Assembly: GCF_015207755.1 (NCBI RefSeq)
Contig: NZ_JADEWH010000003.1
Span: 310,001-374,000 of the forward strand
Origin: Nodularia sp. LEGE 06071
GTDB lineage: Bacteria > Cyanobacteriota > Cyanobacteriia > Cyanobacteriales > Nostocaceae
Direction of reading: 5' to 3'
Length of the DNA stretch: 64,000 nt
A model generated the notes under the pieces. The model searched no databases. It saw only the letters and a program-made list of their open reading frames with translations, and had not been told where the DNA came from. Positions 54,801 to 63,243 of this stretch are shown here, in pieces. The position numbers and the translations under genes were made by a program. Each line of letters opens with the position of its first letter. Within the stretch, counting starts at the first letter, position 1.

Positions 54801-54940
54801 TGCCAGAACTGCTTTGCCACTGGTGGCTCCACCAGTTCCATAGATGCCAAACAGCTTTGCAGTTCTTGTTTTAAAAGCGTCTCTCCCAAAGTGTAAGTTA
54901 GTTTCTCACCTAAATATTGATGGGAAAATACCGTTGTCAT
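51836..54940 (-). CDS. Peptidase-containing ABC exporter with N-terminal cyclic-nucleotide-binding-like domain (HetC-like architecture)
   Basis: In this 1034-residue protein, residues about 20-140 form a cNMP-binding-like domain (MNAGIYVILAGKVRLSDSSD, SFGEMTLFPE), and 140-310 is a linker. Residues 320-450 are a C39 peptidase with Cys332 (SDCGCACL), His405 (EGNHFIVVY) and Asp421 (VIVGDPAIG), all catalytic residues present. Six membrane helices follow (about 470-760), then an ATPase domain with GRSGSGKTTL, MLSGGQRQRLAIARAL and LLLFDEATSHLD. C39 domains cut leaders after Gly-Gly during export. The order matches HetC, but hetP is not adjacent. Confidence 0.92.
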   Translation of the reverse strand: MTTVFSHQYLGEKLTYTLGETLLKQELQSCLASMELVEPPVAKQFWQSAKMNAGIYVILAGKVRLSDSSDDLITTLSVWSSFGEMTLFPESNFSDYTARASTNLELGYLRQEVLQGLMDKYPQIRDRLFSRAELWDLLLSCRQNSQFPAHPAQFQAMLKALSFFERHNLEIGSVNTQFPDSQLWLLYKGQLLHSDGHSLTPAQISAEPNQGHWQAIQPTIAYILKSSNWPKALEHCQDLAAFVPQPEQYTTAETGNQTEWKNTNRSDSSPSKRPRPYPIAQVIPFRQREPESPAQQNKPLPYFPSPKVQMGHWWKRLSKRYPFYAQQSASDCGCACLVMVGKYWGKHLSVNRLRDMTNVSRSGASLRALAAVGENLGFATRPVKATFDKFAEQSLPAIAHWEGNHFIVVYEITKKRVIVGDPAIGQRKLTRSQFNAGWTGYALLLQPTELLKQTKNESANFWKFFELIKPHYSVLLEVFVASVLMQIFGLVTPVFTQLLLDRVLVQGSIPTLNAVGMGMIVFGLFGIAMNAVRQYLLDHTANRVSISLLVGFIKHTFRLPLAYFESRYVGDIVSRIQENQKIQRFLTGETLSIILDMLTLVIYLSMMFWYSWRMTLFVLFTVPPFFILALASTNILRRISREIFNAGAKENSYLIESLSGIRTVRSLAIEQTVRWHWEELLNDLVKKGFHAQVIGNRLRIISGVIQTFVNASLMWFGAWQVIQGELTMGQLVAFNMLVGNVLSPFQRLSMLWNELQEIIISTERINDVLEAEPEEDLQNKPRKPLDRLNGRICFQNVTFRYHAESETNVLENINFEIQPDQMVAVVGRSGSGKTTLSKLILGLYPPTDGKVLIDGFDVNNISLRSLRSQIGVVDQDTFLFGGTIRENIGIAHPEATLEEITQAARWAGADEFIQQMPMGYESQIGESGGMLSGGQRQRLAIARALLGNPRLLLFDEATSHLDSESERIIQNNFKTILQGRTSVIIAHRLSTVRNADLILVLDRGVLVESGTHDELIAKQGHYYYLNQQQLAQVV

Positions 54941-55855
54941 AACCTAACCTCCAAAACAGAATTAGTTATTGGTCTATATCAGACTGAATAACTAATAAAA
55001 AGTGGGTGAATGGCAAAAACCTGATTGCGGCTAAAACTTTTGGATAAATCAGAACTATTTAGTTATGCTGATTTTTCATGAGAAGATCAAGTATTGTCCA
55101 TTCAGGGATTTCTCAATCACAAACATCCTCAATTTTCTTGTGGGATAGGTGTTTGCAGCCGTCACTGATTCGAGGTAGGCAGGATGCCCAACTCCACAAA
55201 ATAGACAATTTATGTGTGAAAAATCCCTAATTTAACAACGATGTTAAGTAGGTAAATAAAAATAAATGAAACTTTGTTACGAAGACTTGAGTTTGGTAAA
55301 TATGAGAAATAACTGCTAAAACACCCATAAACAGCGACTAGTAAATTTAAGTTTAATTTCACCCACTTAGTTAGTTGATCAAATGAGGATCTCGTCGTTG
55401 TATCAGCCTAAAAATTGAATTTCAGTATGTTTAATTTTGCTGCTTTTCCCAACTGTAATTGTGATTAACATTGTAATCAACCATCAATTTTGTAACAGGT
55501 TTTAAGTCTTTGTGTCATGCCATACTGGCATAACTTTGTTGAAAAATGCATTTTTATTTTTAAATAGAATATTTATCTATTTTATAATCTATTTTGCGAA
55601 ATTTTCAGCAATAATATTAGGTTAATATTCGTTTTTTGATGCAATAACTTATATAAATATGCCCAAATGGCATAATTTGATGGCTATGAGATCCTCTTGA
55701 GCAATTAAATAAATGTTAAAAACTTTAGATGAAAAGTAGGGGGAGCGGGCGAAGCTGGAGAATAAATGTAGCCACAATGCAGATTTAATTGCAATTTTTT
55801 GAGAAAAATTTGTGGGAGTGTCAACAGGTCTGCTGGCTCTCCACACATTTGACAA
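54941..55855. other. Long intergenic region upstream of the exporter gene
   Basis: About 915 bases are without a credible gene. It must hold the promoter of the exporter-adaptor-foldase operon. I see a small imperfect palindrome (ATGCCATACTGGCAT, about 55518-55532) and AT-rich sequence, but no tRNA and no leader-peptide frame. Confidence 0.45.
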
Positions 55856-56374
55856 TTAAACTTTGGCTTCTAAAGATTTCAGCAACTCAGTATTTACACC
55901 AGACTCACGAGTCAGGGCAATTTTGCCAGTGCGGGCGATTTCCCTCAGACCAAATTTTTGTAAGACTTGGACGATGGCCACCATCTTACCAGGATCTCCC
56001 ACAACTTCGAGAGTGACAGAATCTTCAGACACATCTACCACTCGCGCCCGGAAAATTTGAGCCAGTTCGACTACTTCTGGGCGATTGCTGCTAGTAGCAT
56101 TCACTTTCAAAAGCATCAATTCTCGCTCTACACAAGGAGTTTCGGTGATGTCTTGGACTTTAAGGACATTGACTAACTTATACAGTTGCTTGGTGAGTTG
56201 CTCAATTACGCGATCGTCTCCGGGTACAATCATCGTAATGCGGGAAACTCCTCCTTGCTCTGCTGGACCAACTGCGAGGCTTTCTATATTAAAGCCACGA
56301 CGCGCAAATAAACTAGAGATACGGGACAAAACCCCCGCCTCATCTTCTACCAAAACGGAAAGGGTATGTTTCAT
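55856..56374 (-). CDS. ilvN: Acetolactate synthase small (regulatory) subunit
   Basis: This 172-residue regulatory subunit of branched-chain amino acid synthesis has an N-terminal ACT domain ([20 protein letters not shown], then [12 protein letters not shown] and [11 protein letters not shown]) and a C-terminal half with LMLLKV and [12 protein letters not shown]. It confers valine feedback inhibition on IlvB and binds it directly. I start at ATG 56374; the frame extends 15 codons upstream without family sequence. The ilvB gene is not in the window. Confidence 0.94.
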   Translation of the reverse strand: MKHTLSVLVEDEAGVLSRISSLFARRGFNIESLAVGPAEQGGVSRITMIVPGDDRVIEQLTKQLYKLVNVLKVQDITETPCVERELMLLKVNATSSNRPEVVELAQIFRARVVDVSEDSVTLEVVGDPGKMVAIVQVLQKFGLREIARTGKIALTRESGVNTELLKSLEAKV

Positions 56375-56659
56375 CTTCGCCAAATCAAGCTCAGGCAAGT
56401 ATTTCACTAATGTAAACACTAGCTCAGGACTGCCCTACAAGTACTGCTTACTAAATTGCTAAATTATCAGTCTAAGGTTTCATTTTAAACTCAATACCTG
56501 CAATCATTACAGTTTCTCCAGAGAAGTTATGGAAAAATCATACTGAAAGCAGACACCTTTGGAGGTGCATATCTTTACATCGGCAGATGTGGATTATTTG
56601 TCAAGCATTTATCCTGGGGATATCATGGCTATTTAAGTAAAAATCGGAGAACAGCTGTT

Positions 56660-57028
56660 ATGAGTTGGTTAAAAAGACTGTTTGGATTAGAGAAACCGAA
56701 AAATGCCCAAGTAAATCCTCAACCGCAGCAAGTACCGCCAAGTGCTAGTACTAGCGCGGCTCCTGCTACTACGCAATCAATTCCGCCAGAACGTTTGGGA
56801 TTGAATGGAGAATACGACCAAAGCGGGTTAGCCAAGCGGGTGGCTTTGGCGTTTGATGAAGATTCGCAACTTACTGATATTGAAACTCTCTGGGTGGCTC
56901 AAACAAGTAGCACTGTGGTTTTGAAAGGTAAAGTTCCCAGCCAAGATATCCTCAACAAGATGGTGGCGGCGGCACGTTCAGTTAATGGTGCTACAGGTGT
57001 TGATACTAATGAAGTCACTGTTGGATAA
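56660..57028 (+). CDS. BON-domain protein
   Basis: This is a 122-residue protein. The first 45 residues are basic and then Pro/Ala/Ser-rich (linker-like), and the last 70 form a single BON domain (LAKRVALAFDEDSQLTDIET, VVLKGKVPSQDILNKMVAAA, VNGATGVDTNEV). BON domains often bind phospholipid or other membrane surfaces. There is no signal peptide, so it is probably cytosolic. It is convergent with the hydrolase gene. Confidence 0.82.
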   Translation: MSWLKRLFGLEKPKNAQVNPQPQQVPPSASTSAAPATTQSIPPERLGLNGEYDQSGLAKRVALAFDEDSQLTDIETLWVAQTSSTVVLKGKVPSQDILNKMVAAARSVNGATGVDTNEVTVG

Positions 57029-57054
57029 TTCGTAATTAGCAGATCACAAGGGTT

Positions 57055-58011
57055 TCATTGATTGGGAATCAGTGGCTTGTCCGGGCTGTGCTGCATTGGT
57101 GGCTGAGTCTGACTGTGCCTGTTAATCCAATCTAGAATCACTTGATTAATTTGTTCTGGGCATTCATCATGGGGACAATGCCCAGCATTTTCTAAGTTAA
57201 GTAATTCGAGCTTTTCGTTGTATTGAGTAAATCTCTGTGCCAGTACAGGTGGGACAAATTTGTCTTTCTGCCCCCAAATCAGCAGCATTGGCACTGTTAA
57301 GGTGGGTAATATCGTTTTGACACTAGGACTAAAGTTAACAGCGATCGCAGCTCGAAACAAGGCACTAAAAGCACGGGCTGAACCTCTGTCTTGGGGCGGC
57401 CCTGCTAAAATGTCCACCAGTTCATCGGTGATGGCTTCAGGATTGGCGTAAGCAAGACTAACCCAGCGACGCACAAAGCCGGGTCGGCGGACGATGCTAA
57501 ATATAGGTTTGAGAATCAACGGGGAAGCAACTAACTTTTTAATTCCCATGACCAGAGGTCGCAGGAACGGCGGGATGGCTTCTTGTTCTAAGGATGGGTC
57601 GGGCAAACTCATCATGACTATCCCCTGCACCATTTCCGGATGGGCGGCGGCGGCGGCTAAGGAAATGAGTGAGCCGTTGGAATTACCGATTAATATGACT
57701 GGTTGACGAATAAATGCTTTCCAAAATTCGTAGACTTGCTCCACCCAAAGTTCTATGCTGTAATTGGCTGGGGCTTTCTGGGAAGCACCAAAACCGAGCA
57801 TATCTAGGGCGTAAACGGTATGGTGTTCGCCTAAGACTGCTAAATTATGTCGCCAATGTCCAATGGATGCACCAAAACCATGTAGCAGGATTAAGGGTGT
57901 TGTTGATTTATTTTGGCTAGGTCGGATGTAGGTGTAACGAGTTTGCCAGCCTCGCCAAACCCAATCTCTTTGATTACCAACCCTTTGTTGCCAGTGTACC
58001 GTGGTGGTCAC
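57055..58011 (-). CDS. Alpha/beta hydrolase
   Basis: This 318-residue alpha/beta-fold hydrolase has an oxyanion region PLILLHGFGASIGHW, nucleophile elbow LIGNSNGSLIS (Ser in G-N-S-N-G), acid in IWGQKDKFVPP and catalytic His in NAGHCPHDECP. I choose GTG 58011, preceded by GGAGG six bases upstream; the frame extends 15 codons further, but that part is encoded by GC-rich repeat DNA. The closest families act on esters, epoxides or haloalkanes; the substrate is unknown. Confidence 0.87.
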   Translation of the reverse strand: MTTTVHWQQRVGNQRDWVWRGWQTRYTYIRPSQNKSTTPLILLHGFGASIGHWRHNLAVLGEHHTVYALDMLGFGASQKAPANYSIELWVEQVYEFWKAFIRQPVILIGNSNGSLISLAAAAAHPEMVQGIVMMSLPDPSLEQEAIPPFLRPLVMGIKKLVASPLILKPIFSIVRRPGFVRRWVSLAYANPEAITDELVDILAGPPQDRGSARAFSALFRAAIAVNFSPSVKTILPTLTVPMLLIWGQKDKFVPPVLAQRFTQYNEKLELLNLENAGHCPHDECPEQINQVILDWINRHSQTQPPMQHSPDKPLIPNQ

Positions 58012-58062
58012 ATTTGCCTCCGATTTATGAACCCCACCCCCAGCCCCTCCCCGCAAGCGAGG

Positions 58063-58207
58063 CTACCGTGTACACACAAGTGATCGAATCGCCCCCTAAC
58101 CCCCAATTATGGGGGAACAAGAATTTTCAAAGTCCCCCAAACTTGGGGGATTTAGGGGGCAAAACCGGCTCAAACGCAGACAGGAATTACTTGTGTGTAC
58201 ACCGTAG
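58063..58207 (-). mobile_element. MITE, copy 4 (145 bp)
   Basis: The element is in the same orientation as copy 3, beginning CTACCGTGTACACACAAG and ending TTGTGTGTACACCGTAG. It is flanked by the 11-bp direct repeat CGCAAGCGAGG. Without it the flanks read CCCCTCCCCGCAAGCGAGGAGGGG, identical to the empty copy at 25187-25210. It lies just upstream of the hydrolase gene. Confidence 0.88.
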
Positions 58208-58358
58208 CGCAAGCGAGGAGGGGGGTATGAAGTAACTATTTTACCTATCTCTCTAAGATACTGGGATTTTGAGGCTTTTGTTGAGGGTGCTATGATGCTC
58301 CACCCCGCTAAAAGCGATCGCTTGCTAAAAATAAATATGATATCAATACCTTAGCGAA

Positions 58359-58949
58359 TTAACGGGGGTATTGCACTTTAAAATCAGCCAAAAGCACAAA
58401 ACCCTCAACGCGACAATCTAAGTTTTCTAACCACACAACCAACTCGTGATTACTATTGTGATACAAAGTATAGTCGAGATCATCTTGGACAAAATTCATT
58501 TGATTAACTGGATTAAAAATCTGTGTAGCAATATTTTGGTGAAAGCGTTTATCCAATAATTTTTGTAGTCGAGTTGCTTTGGCTCTGGCCACGGAAAAAT
58601 TCAGGATGCTAGTATTGCCATCTATAGCCTGCTGTAACTGAGCAATATTCTCATATTTTCTGCTCCCGAAAGCTCCCTGAGTGGGAATTAGCAGCGCTGC
58701 AATTCCACTACCCAAGTCTTCCTGGTTTAAAGCAAAATAACGCCAATCACCGAAAGCATACTGAATGAATCCGTCATCACCATCAGGCAAAACCAACCTC
58801 GAATGTAAGCCTAAATCAACCACATAAACAGTGACTGGTTCCACTGGGTTAACTGGGGGTATAATCACTGCGGGAGAGGCAATCAAGACTAGTGAAATCG
58901 AGGCTACTATTGCCAGAATGAATAGAGATATGCGATGAAAAATACTCAC
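58359..58949 (-). CDS. Membrane-anchored protein, DUF2459-like
   Basis: This 196-residue protein has an N-terminal hydrophobic segment at residues 8-35 (signal anchor). The mature part begins VTVYVVDLGLHSRLVLPDG, followed by YAFGDWRYFALN, which resembles the DUF2459/TIGR02117 family (proteins of about 200 residues with a conserved His near the start of the mature domain). The function of the family is unknown. It lies upstream of the next minus-strand gene with no overlap. Confidence 0.65.
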   Translation of the reverse strand: MSIFHRISLFILAIVASISLVLIASPAVIIPPVNPVEPVTVYVVDLGLHSRLVLPDGDDGFIQYAFGDWRYFALNQEDLGSGIAALLIPTQGAFGSRKYENIAQLQQAIDGNTSILNFSVARAKATRLQKLLDKRFHQNIATQIFNPVNQMNFVQDDLDYTLYHNSNHELVVWLENLDCRVEGFVLLADFKVQYPR

Positions 58950-59040
58950 TATTGCGTCTGAGTGTACGTTGATTAGGACTAGGACGGCTTTGTATCTGAG
59001 CCACTAGAATTGTTGTCATCCTCGTCGTCTCTACTGTTTC

Positions 59041-59832
59041 CTAACTACCCGACTGCAATGAAACAAGCGATCGCTTGTTAATTTCCGGCCAATTGACCAC
59101 GTTCCACCAATTATTTAAATACTCAGCTCGGCGGTTGCGATATCTCAGGTAATATGCGTGTTCCCACACATCGTTACCCATAATCGGATATGCACCATCC
59201 ATAATCGGGTTATCTTGATTAGCTGTAGTGAGGATTTGCAGTTCTCCGGCTGGGTTACGCACTAGCCATACCCAACCACTACCGAAGCGATCGCCTCCAG
59301 CTTGGTTAAACTGTTCTTTAAACTGATCAAAACTGCCAAAAGTTTGGTTAATTTCTGCCGCAATTTCCTCTGTAGGTTCTCCACCACCTTCCGGACTCAT
59401 GATTTGCCAATAAATTGTGTGGTTAAGGTGACCACCACCGTTATTGCGGACATCTGTGCGAATACTTTCCGGAACGTTATTTAAGTCCCGCAGCAAAGCT
59501 TCCACACTGCTTTTTTGCAAATCTGGCTCTTTCTTGAGAGCATCATTCAGGTTATTCACATAACTAGCATGATGTCCATCATGATGTAGTTTCATCGTTT
59601 CTGCATCAATAGCTTTTCCTAGTGCCGTATAATCATAGGGCAATGCTGGTAACTTTGCGGGATTAGCACTCAGTTCGCCATCAGGAGAAGCTACGGGGGG
59701 AAACGTTGTAGCAGTGGGAGTTGCTGGAGATTGTGATTCCGCTATAGGTACTGCTTGACAAGAAATTAGCACAATAGCCAGCAGCACACCTGTGAGTACA
59801 AAGGCAATTTTTTCTCTGATCAATTTGGACAT
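59041..59832 (-). CDS. sodA: Membrane-anchored Mn/Fe superoxide dismutase
   Basis: This 263-residue enzyme has metal ligands His83 (MKLHHDGHH), His138 (HLNHTIYW), Asp221 and His225 (NDVWEHAYY). An N-terminal hydrophobic stretch at 8-25 ends LISC, which fits a lipobox, and a Ser/Thr/Pro-rich linker precedes the dismutase domain (from about residue 58). A membrane-tethered MnSOD of this design is known from heterocystous cyanobacteria, where it protects thylakoids. The [12 protein letters not shown] and QDNPIMDG regions are consistent with manganese use. Confidence 0.93.
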   Translation of the reverse strand: MSKLIREKIAFVLTGVLLAIVLISCQAVPIAESQSPATPTATTFPPVASPDGELSANPAKLPALPYDYTALGKAIDAETMKLHHDGHHASYVNNLNDALKKEPDLQKSSVEALLRDLNNVPESIRTDVRNNGGGHLNHTIYWQIMSPEGGGEPTEEIAAEINQTFGSFDQFKEQFNQAGGDRFGSGWVWLVRNPAGELQILTTANQDNPIMDGAYPIMGNDVWEHAYYLRYRNRRAEYLNNWWNVVNWPEINKRSLVSLQSGS

Positions 59833-60135
59833 AATTATTCACACCACCATCAATATTTGTATACTTAAAACTTCATTTTTTGCTGTTATAGCAACCGCCA
59901 AGGAGGTTAAGACATAAACGGATAAGTAGGTCGGCGTAAATAAAGTTAACTGGCTAGGGTCGTCATTTGTCCTTTGCCCTTCTCTGCGAGACACTACGTG
60001 AACGGCTACGCTCAGGGTAAATCATTGGTCATTAGTCACATTGGGAAGTCACAATTTTTCCCCCCTGCTCCCTGCTCCCTGCTCCCCTGCTTCTTCCCCC
60101 ACTCTCCACTCCCCAGCTATATTTAACCAGTATTT
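59833..60135. other. Intergenic region with heptad repeats, upstream of sodA
   Basis: This stretch contains the sodA promoter region (not placed), a GGCTACGCTCAGGGTAAATCAT segment near 60003-60025 also seen at about 8080-8100, and a CCCTGCT array at 60061-60090. No gene is seen. Confidence 0.5.
60061..60090. repeat. Heptad array (CCCTGCT type)
   Basis: About four tandem units, the same as at 11641-11670, lie just downstream of the minus-strand membrane protein gene. Confidence 0.75.
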
Positions 60136-60486
60136 TTAACCTCCTGTTCTGACAAGAGCCAAGAGAATAGAATTAACAATCGCTAAAGCAATAGAACCAA
60201 TCAATGCACTCCAAAAACCCCATCTGAGAGTAAAACCCTGAACTATAGCAGCCGCTAAAGCAAAAATAATGGCATTCAACACAAAGAAAAATAAGCCAAA
60301 GCTGAGAATGATGAATGGTAATGTAAACAAACTCAGAATTGGCAGCAAAATTGCATTCAAAACTCCGAAAACAGCCGCAGAAATTGCTGCTTTCGCAAAA
60401 TTATCAATTTCAATACCTATAGGTAACCTAGAAATAATTAAAAAACTGATTGTAGTCACTAACCAAGTGAGAAGAAGATTCACCAT
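60136..60486 (-). CDS. Small membrane protein, phage-holin superfamily IV-like
   Basis: This 116-residue protein has four predicted membrane helices (about 4-22, 30-52, 55-80, 88-112), typical of the 4TMS 'mycobacterial phage holin' family (DUF360-like). In bacteria these are mostly chromosomal membrane proteins with no proven lytic role. No phage genes are near. It is monocistronic. Confidence 0.83.
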   Translation of the reverse strand: MVNLLLTWLVTTISFLIISRLPIGIEIDNFAKAAISAAVFGVLNAILLPILSLFTLPFIILSFGLFFFVLNAIIFALAAAIVQGFTLRWGFWSALIGSIALAIVNSILLALVRTGG

Positions 60487-61407
60487 CGATAATTCCTCAA
60501 TATGCTTAATTTATGCAAAATATTTGCGACTTTTGTCTGCAAAAAACCATAGCATTTCCTAGTCTAATAAAGTACAAAATTATCCGCGTTTATCTGCGTC
60601 CATCTGCGTTTAATTATTACTGCTTCTACCTCATACCAATTTAATATAAAGACGTATAAATAGAATTTAACCAGACATCCAGTTCCCCTTCTCACTTGCA
60701 CCGGAAGGGTTAGGGGTGGAGTCGAAATAATATGCAGCCTCACAAATAATTGGTATTACTTGAATGGGAATTACCATACTACATAATGTTTAAATTTTTA
60801 TTTGAGTAAAAATCGGCTTTAATTATGGTTAATTCTAACATAAAATACTTATTTTTTTAAGTCCCTTATATTAATATATAACCTTAGATATATTATTTCA
60901 AATCATTAACAAAACTATCGACAGATATACGAAAAATTTTATTTTGCTAAATATATAATTAAAACATAATCAATATCTCATATCTCGTTGATTGAGGAAA
61001 AAATAATCACTAAATTTTTCTGATTTCAGGGATAACAAACTCTATCAAACTCTATCAAATAAGTAGGTGGGCGTAAATAAATTTAACTGGCGGGGGTTGT
61101 CATTTTTCATTGGTCATTGCTAAGAGTTTTATGGGTGTTTACTTTTCGTAAGATAGTTTGGTTTTTCCGAGTCCCACTTACTTAATGATCTGGTATTTTT
61201 TTCAACTCAGCCTGCAAAAATTTTGGTTTAATTGGGGAAGTTATCATTCTTAAAATTTATCTTTATTTGCTAATTGAAGTTCTGACAAAATTCCCATAAA
61301 TCAATTAAATCCTGATCAACTCCGAGCAAATTTTATGGGTATTATCAAAGCACCAATTAATCTGGGAACAAAAAACAACATATTGTATATAGTTGAGGGT
61401 AAAGAAA
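60487..61407. other. Long intergenic region with an interspersed repeat
   Basis: This stretch holds the second copy of the 54-bp repeat (60579-60632), a degenerate GC-rich hairpin-type repeat near 60690-60725, and otherwise AT-rich sequence. No credible coding frame or tRNA is seen. Confidence 0.5.
60579..60632 (-). repeat. 54-bp interspersed repeat, copy 2
   Basis: Inverted copy of the element at 1587-1640, with about two differences. Confidence 0.75.
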
Positions 61408-61797
61408 ATGTCTGTTGAGCCAACTCTGTTCCAAAAAATTGCTGAAAATAGAAATTTTTCTCAGGTTACTCGCAGTGAAGTTAAACAAGAGCAAATCCCA
61501 CCAGATGGCTTAGATTTCAATGATATAGCTTTAACTTTATCTCCCATAGTCTTGCTATTCAGTTGGGTACTCTTTTTCCTAATATTGCAAAAAATTAGGA
61601 CTTTTTTAGACAATAAGATGGTTTTTTCTGTCAAGGGTTTACATAAAGTCCCCTGTAAAAACTGTCGCTTTTATTCAAATAATCATTATCTCAAATGTGC
61701 CGTACAACCTTCTATTGTCCTCACTGAAGAAGCGCAGGATTGCTCCGAATATTCACCGAGAAATGGCAAATTTACGCCCAGCAACCTTTTTAAATAA
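61408..61797 (+). CDS. Small membrane protein with a cysteine-rich C-terminus
   Basis: This 129-residue protein starts at ATG 61408 (TTG 61393 would add five residues). One membrane helix lies near residues 47-66 (IVLLFSWVLFFLILQKI). The C-terminal half has four cysteines: VPCKNCRFYSNN, YLKCAVQPS and QDCSEYSP. This arrangement could hold metal or a disulfide pair. I do not recognise the family by name. It is monocistronic and AT-rich in its leader. Confidence 0.65.
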   Translation: MSVEPTLFQKIAENRNFSQVTRSEVKQEQIPPDGLDFNDIALTLSPIVLLFSWVLFFLILQKIRTFLDNKMVFSVKGLHKVPCKNCRFYSNNHYLKCAVQPSIVLTEEAQDCSEYSPRNGKFTPSNLFK

Positions 61798-61844
61798 AGT
61801 GCAGATTATTTCGATTTTTATGCTTATTTTTCAGTGAATCAATC

Positions 61845-62972
61845 TTAGGTAACCTGACCTAAATCTCTTTGTCGCTGCAACCAGTTAGCCAAATCATGGG
61901 CAGTAATAATGCCCCTAAGTAAGCCATTTTGAATTACCAGTACACGTCGGACTCCGGAGTCTTGCATTTTTTGCAATACTTTAGACATCTGCTCATCTGG
62001 ACTGGCTGTAACACGGTTTTCTGTAGGAATCATTGTATCTTTGACAGTCCGATATTTCCATTCCTCTCTGGGAATATCTTTGACCTGATTTAAGGTAATA
62101 ATGCCTATCGGATGACTGTCTTCTGTGACTGGAAAAGAATGATAGCGACGACTGAGAAAGTATGTATCCACTAACTCTTGGAGGTTCATGTCAGGGTTGA
62201 CAGTTTCTGGATGAGGAGTCATGATTTCTCCCGCCTTTACCCCTTCTAAACTGGTGCGAAGCAAAAGCTCTTCATAGCTACTTTCTGCGGCATTGTACAA
62301 GAACCAACCAATGAGAATCAACCACAGTCCGCCTAAAATTGCGCCAGCAAACATCTCCAAAGCACCGAAGCCAATTAACAGATAACTTAGTAATTTTCCC
62401 CCGTTAGTGGCAATTTTTGTCGCTTTTTTGAGATTGCCAGTATACTTCCAGATAATCGAACGAAAAACGCGACCGCCATCTAAGGGAAAGCCGGGGAGCA
62501 TATTGAAGATAGCCAAAGCCAGATTAATCACAGCCAGGTAAGCAAAAACACCTGTGAAGACGACACTCCAACCAGCATTTATGCCCACATACCAAATCAA
62601 GCCGAAAAATCCAGCTAGAAGCAGACTCACAAGCGGCCCTACCCCAGCAATTTGGAACTCATCCCCAGGAGTTTCTGCATCCATACGAGTCCGTGAAACT
62701 CCACCAAAAATAAATAGGGTGATACCTTCCACGGGAATTCCTTTAGCCCTGGCGACGAAGGAGTGAGAAAGTTCATGTGCCAGCAGCGAGGCGAAAAATA
62801 GTAGTGTTGCTACTAGACCCATGCCAAAATAAGTAGCATTGTTAAATCCTGGATAGTTGGTGGGAAATAAACCCACGCTTAAAGTCCACAAAACGAGGAA
62901 GAAAATTAAGAACCAAGACAAGTCTACTCGGATTTCAAATCCGAAAATAGAACCAAGACGAAAACCTTGCAT
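61845..62972 (-). CDS. Site-2-type intramembrane metalloprotease (M50) with CBS domain pair
   Basis: This 375-residue protein starts at ATG 62972 (MQGFRLGSIFGF); the frame is open for 36 more codons upstream, but that part contains repeat sequence and no family match. The zinc motif HELSH lies in LLAHELSHSFVARAKG (about 65-69) and the second motif is NMLPGFPLDGGR (about 158-169). Two CBS domains follow (about 245-370; GEIMTPHPETVNPDMNLQEL and DTMIPTENRVTASPDEQMS), which may sense adenosine nucleotides. Six membrane helices are predicted. The substrate is unknown. Confidence 0.9.
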   Translation of the reverse strand: MQGFRLGSIFGFEIRVDLSWFLIFFLVLWTLSVGLFPTNYPGFNNATYFGMGLVATLLFFASLLAHELSHSFVARAKGIPVEGITLFIFGGVSRTRMDAETPGDEFQIAGVGPLVSLLLAGFFGLIWYVGINAGWSVVFTGVFAYLAVINLALAIFNMLPGFPLDGGRVFRSIIWKYTGNLKKATKIATNGGKLLSYLLIGFGALEMFAGAILGGLWLILIGWFLYNAAESSYEELLLRTSLEGVKAGEIMTPHPETVNPDMNLQELVDTYFLSRRYHSFPVTEDSHPIGIITLNQVKDIPREEWKYRTVKDTMIPTENRVTASPDEQMSKVLQKMQDSGVRRVLVIQNGLLRGIITAHDLANWLQRQRDLGQVT

Positions 62973-63243
62973 AATTCGTAATTCGTAATTCGTAGTTAAG
63001 AAAGTTTTATTATTTATTCCCAAAGGTTTGTAAATATCACCGCAAGTATAGAAAAGGGTAAGTGATTTCGCCTCTAGCAAACGATAGAGAACTGAGATGT
63101 ATCTTTTGATAGGGACACCTTCAACTCAAAAATTAGACTCTGTGGCAAATCTCAACAAGATGATGGTTGCCGGGTTTTTAGGTGATATCCAACGGACTGT
63201 TAATGAAGTCACAAAGTAGTCATTAATCTACGGGAAGCATAGA

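Noticed and set aside
55444-55490. Possible NtcA site (GTAATTGTGATTAAC) upstream of the exporter gene
   Set aside because: It departs from GTA-N8-TAC in the second half-site, and no well-placed -10 box supports it.
54941-55855. Search for further GG-leader peptides in the long gap upstream of the exporter
   Set aside because: Only very short frames occur, none with the MIISDLN or Gly-Gly pattern.
60136-60486. Holin-like protein as a sign of prophage
   Set aside because: No other phage gene is present, and this four-helix family is common on bacterial chromosomes.
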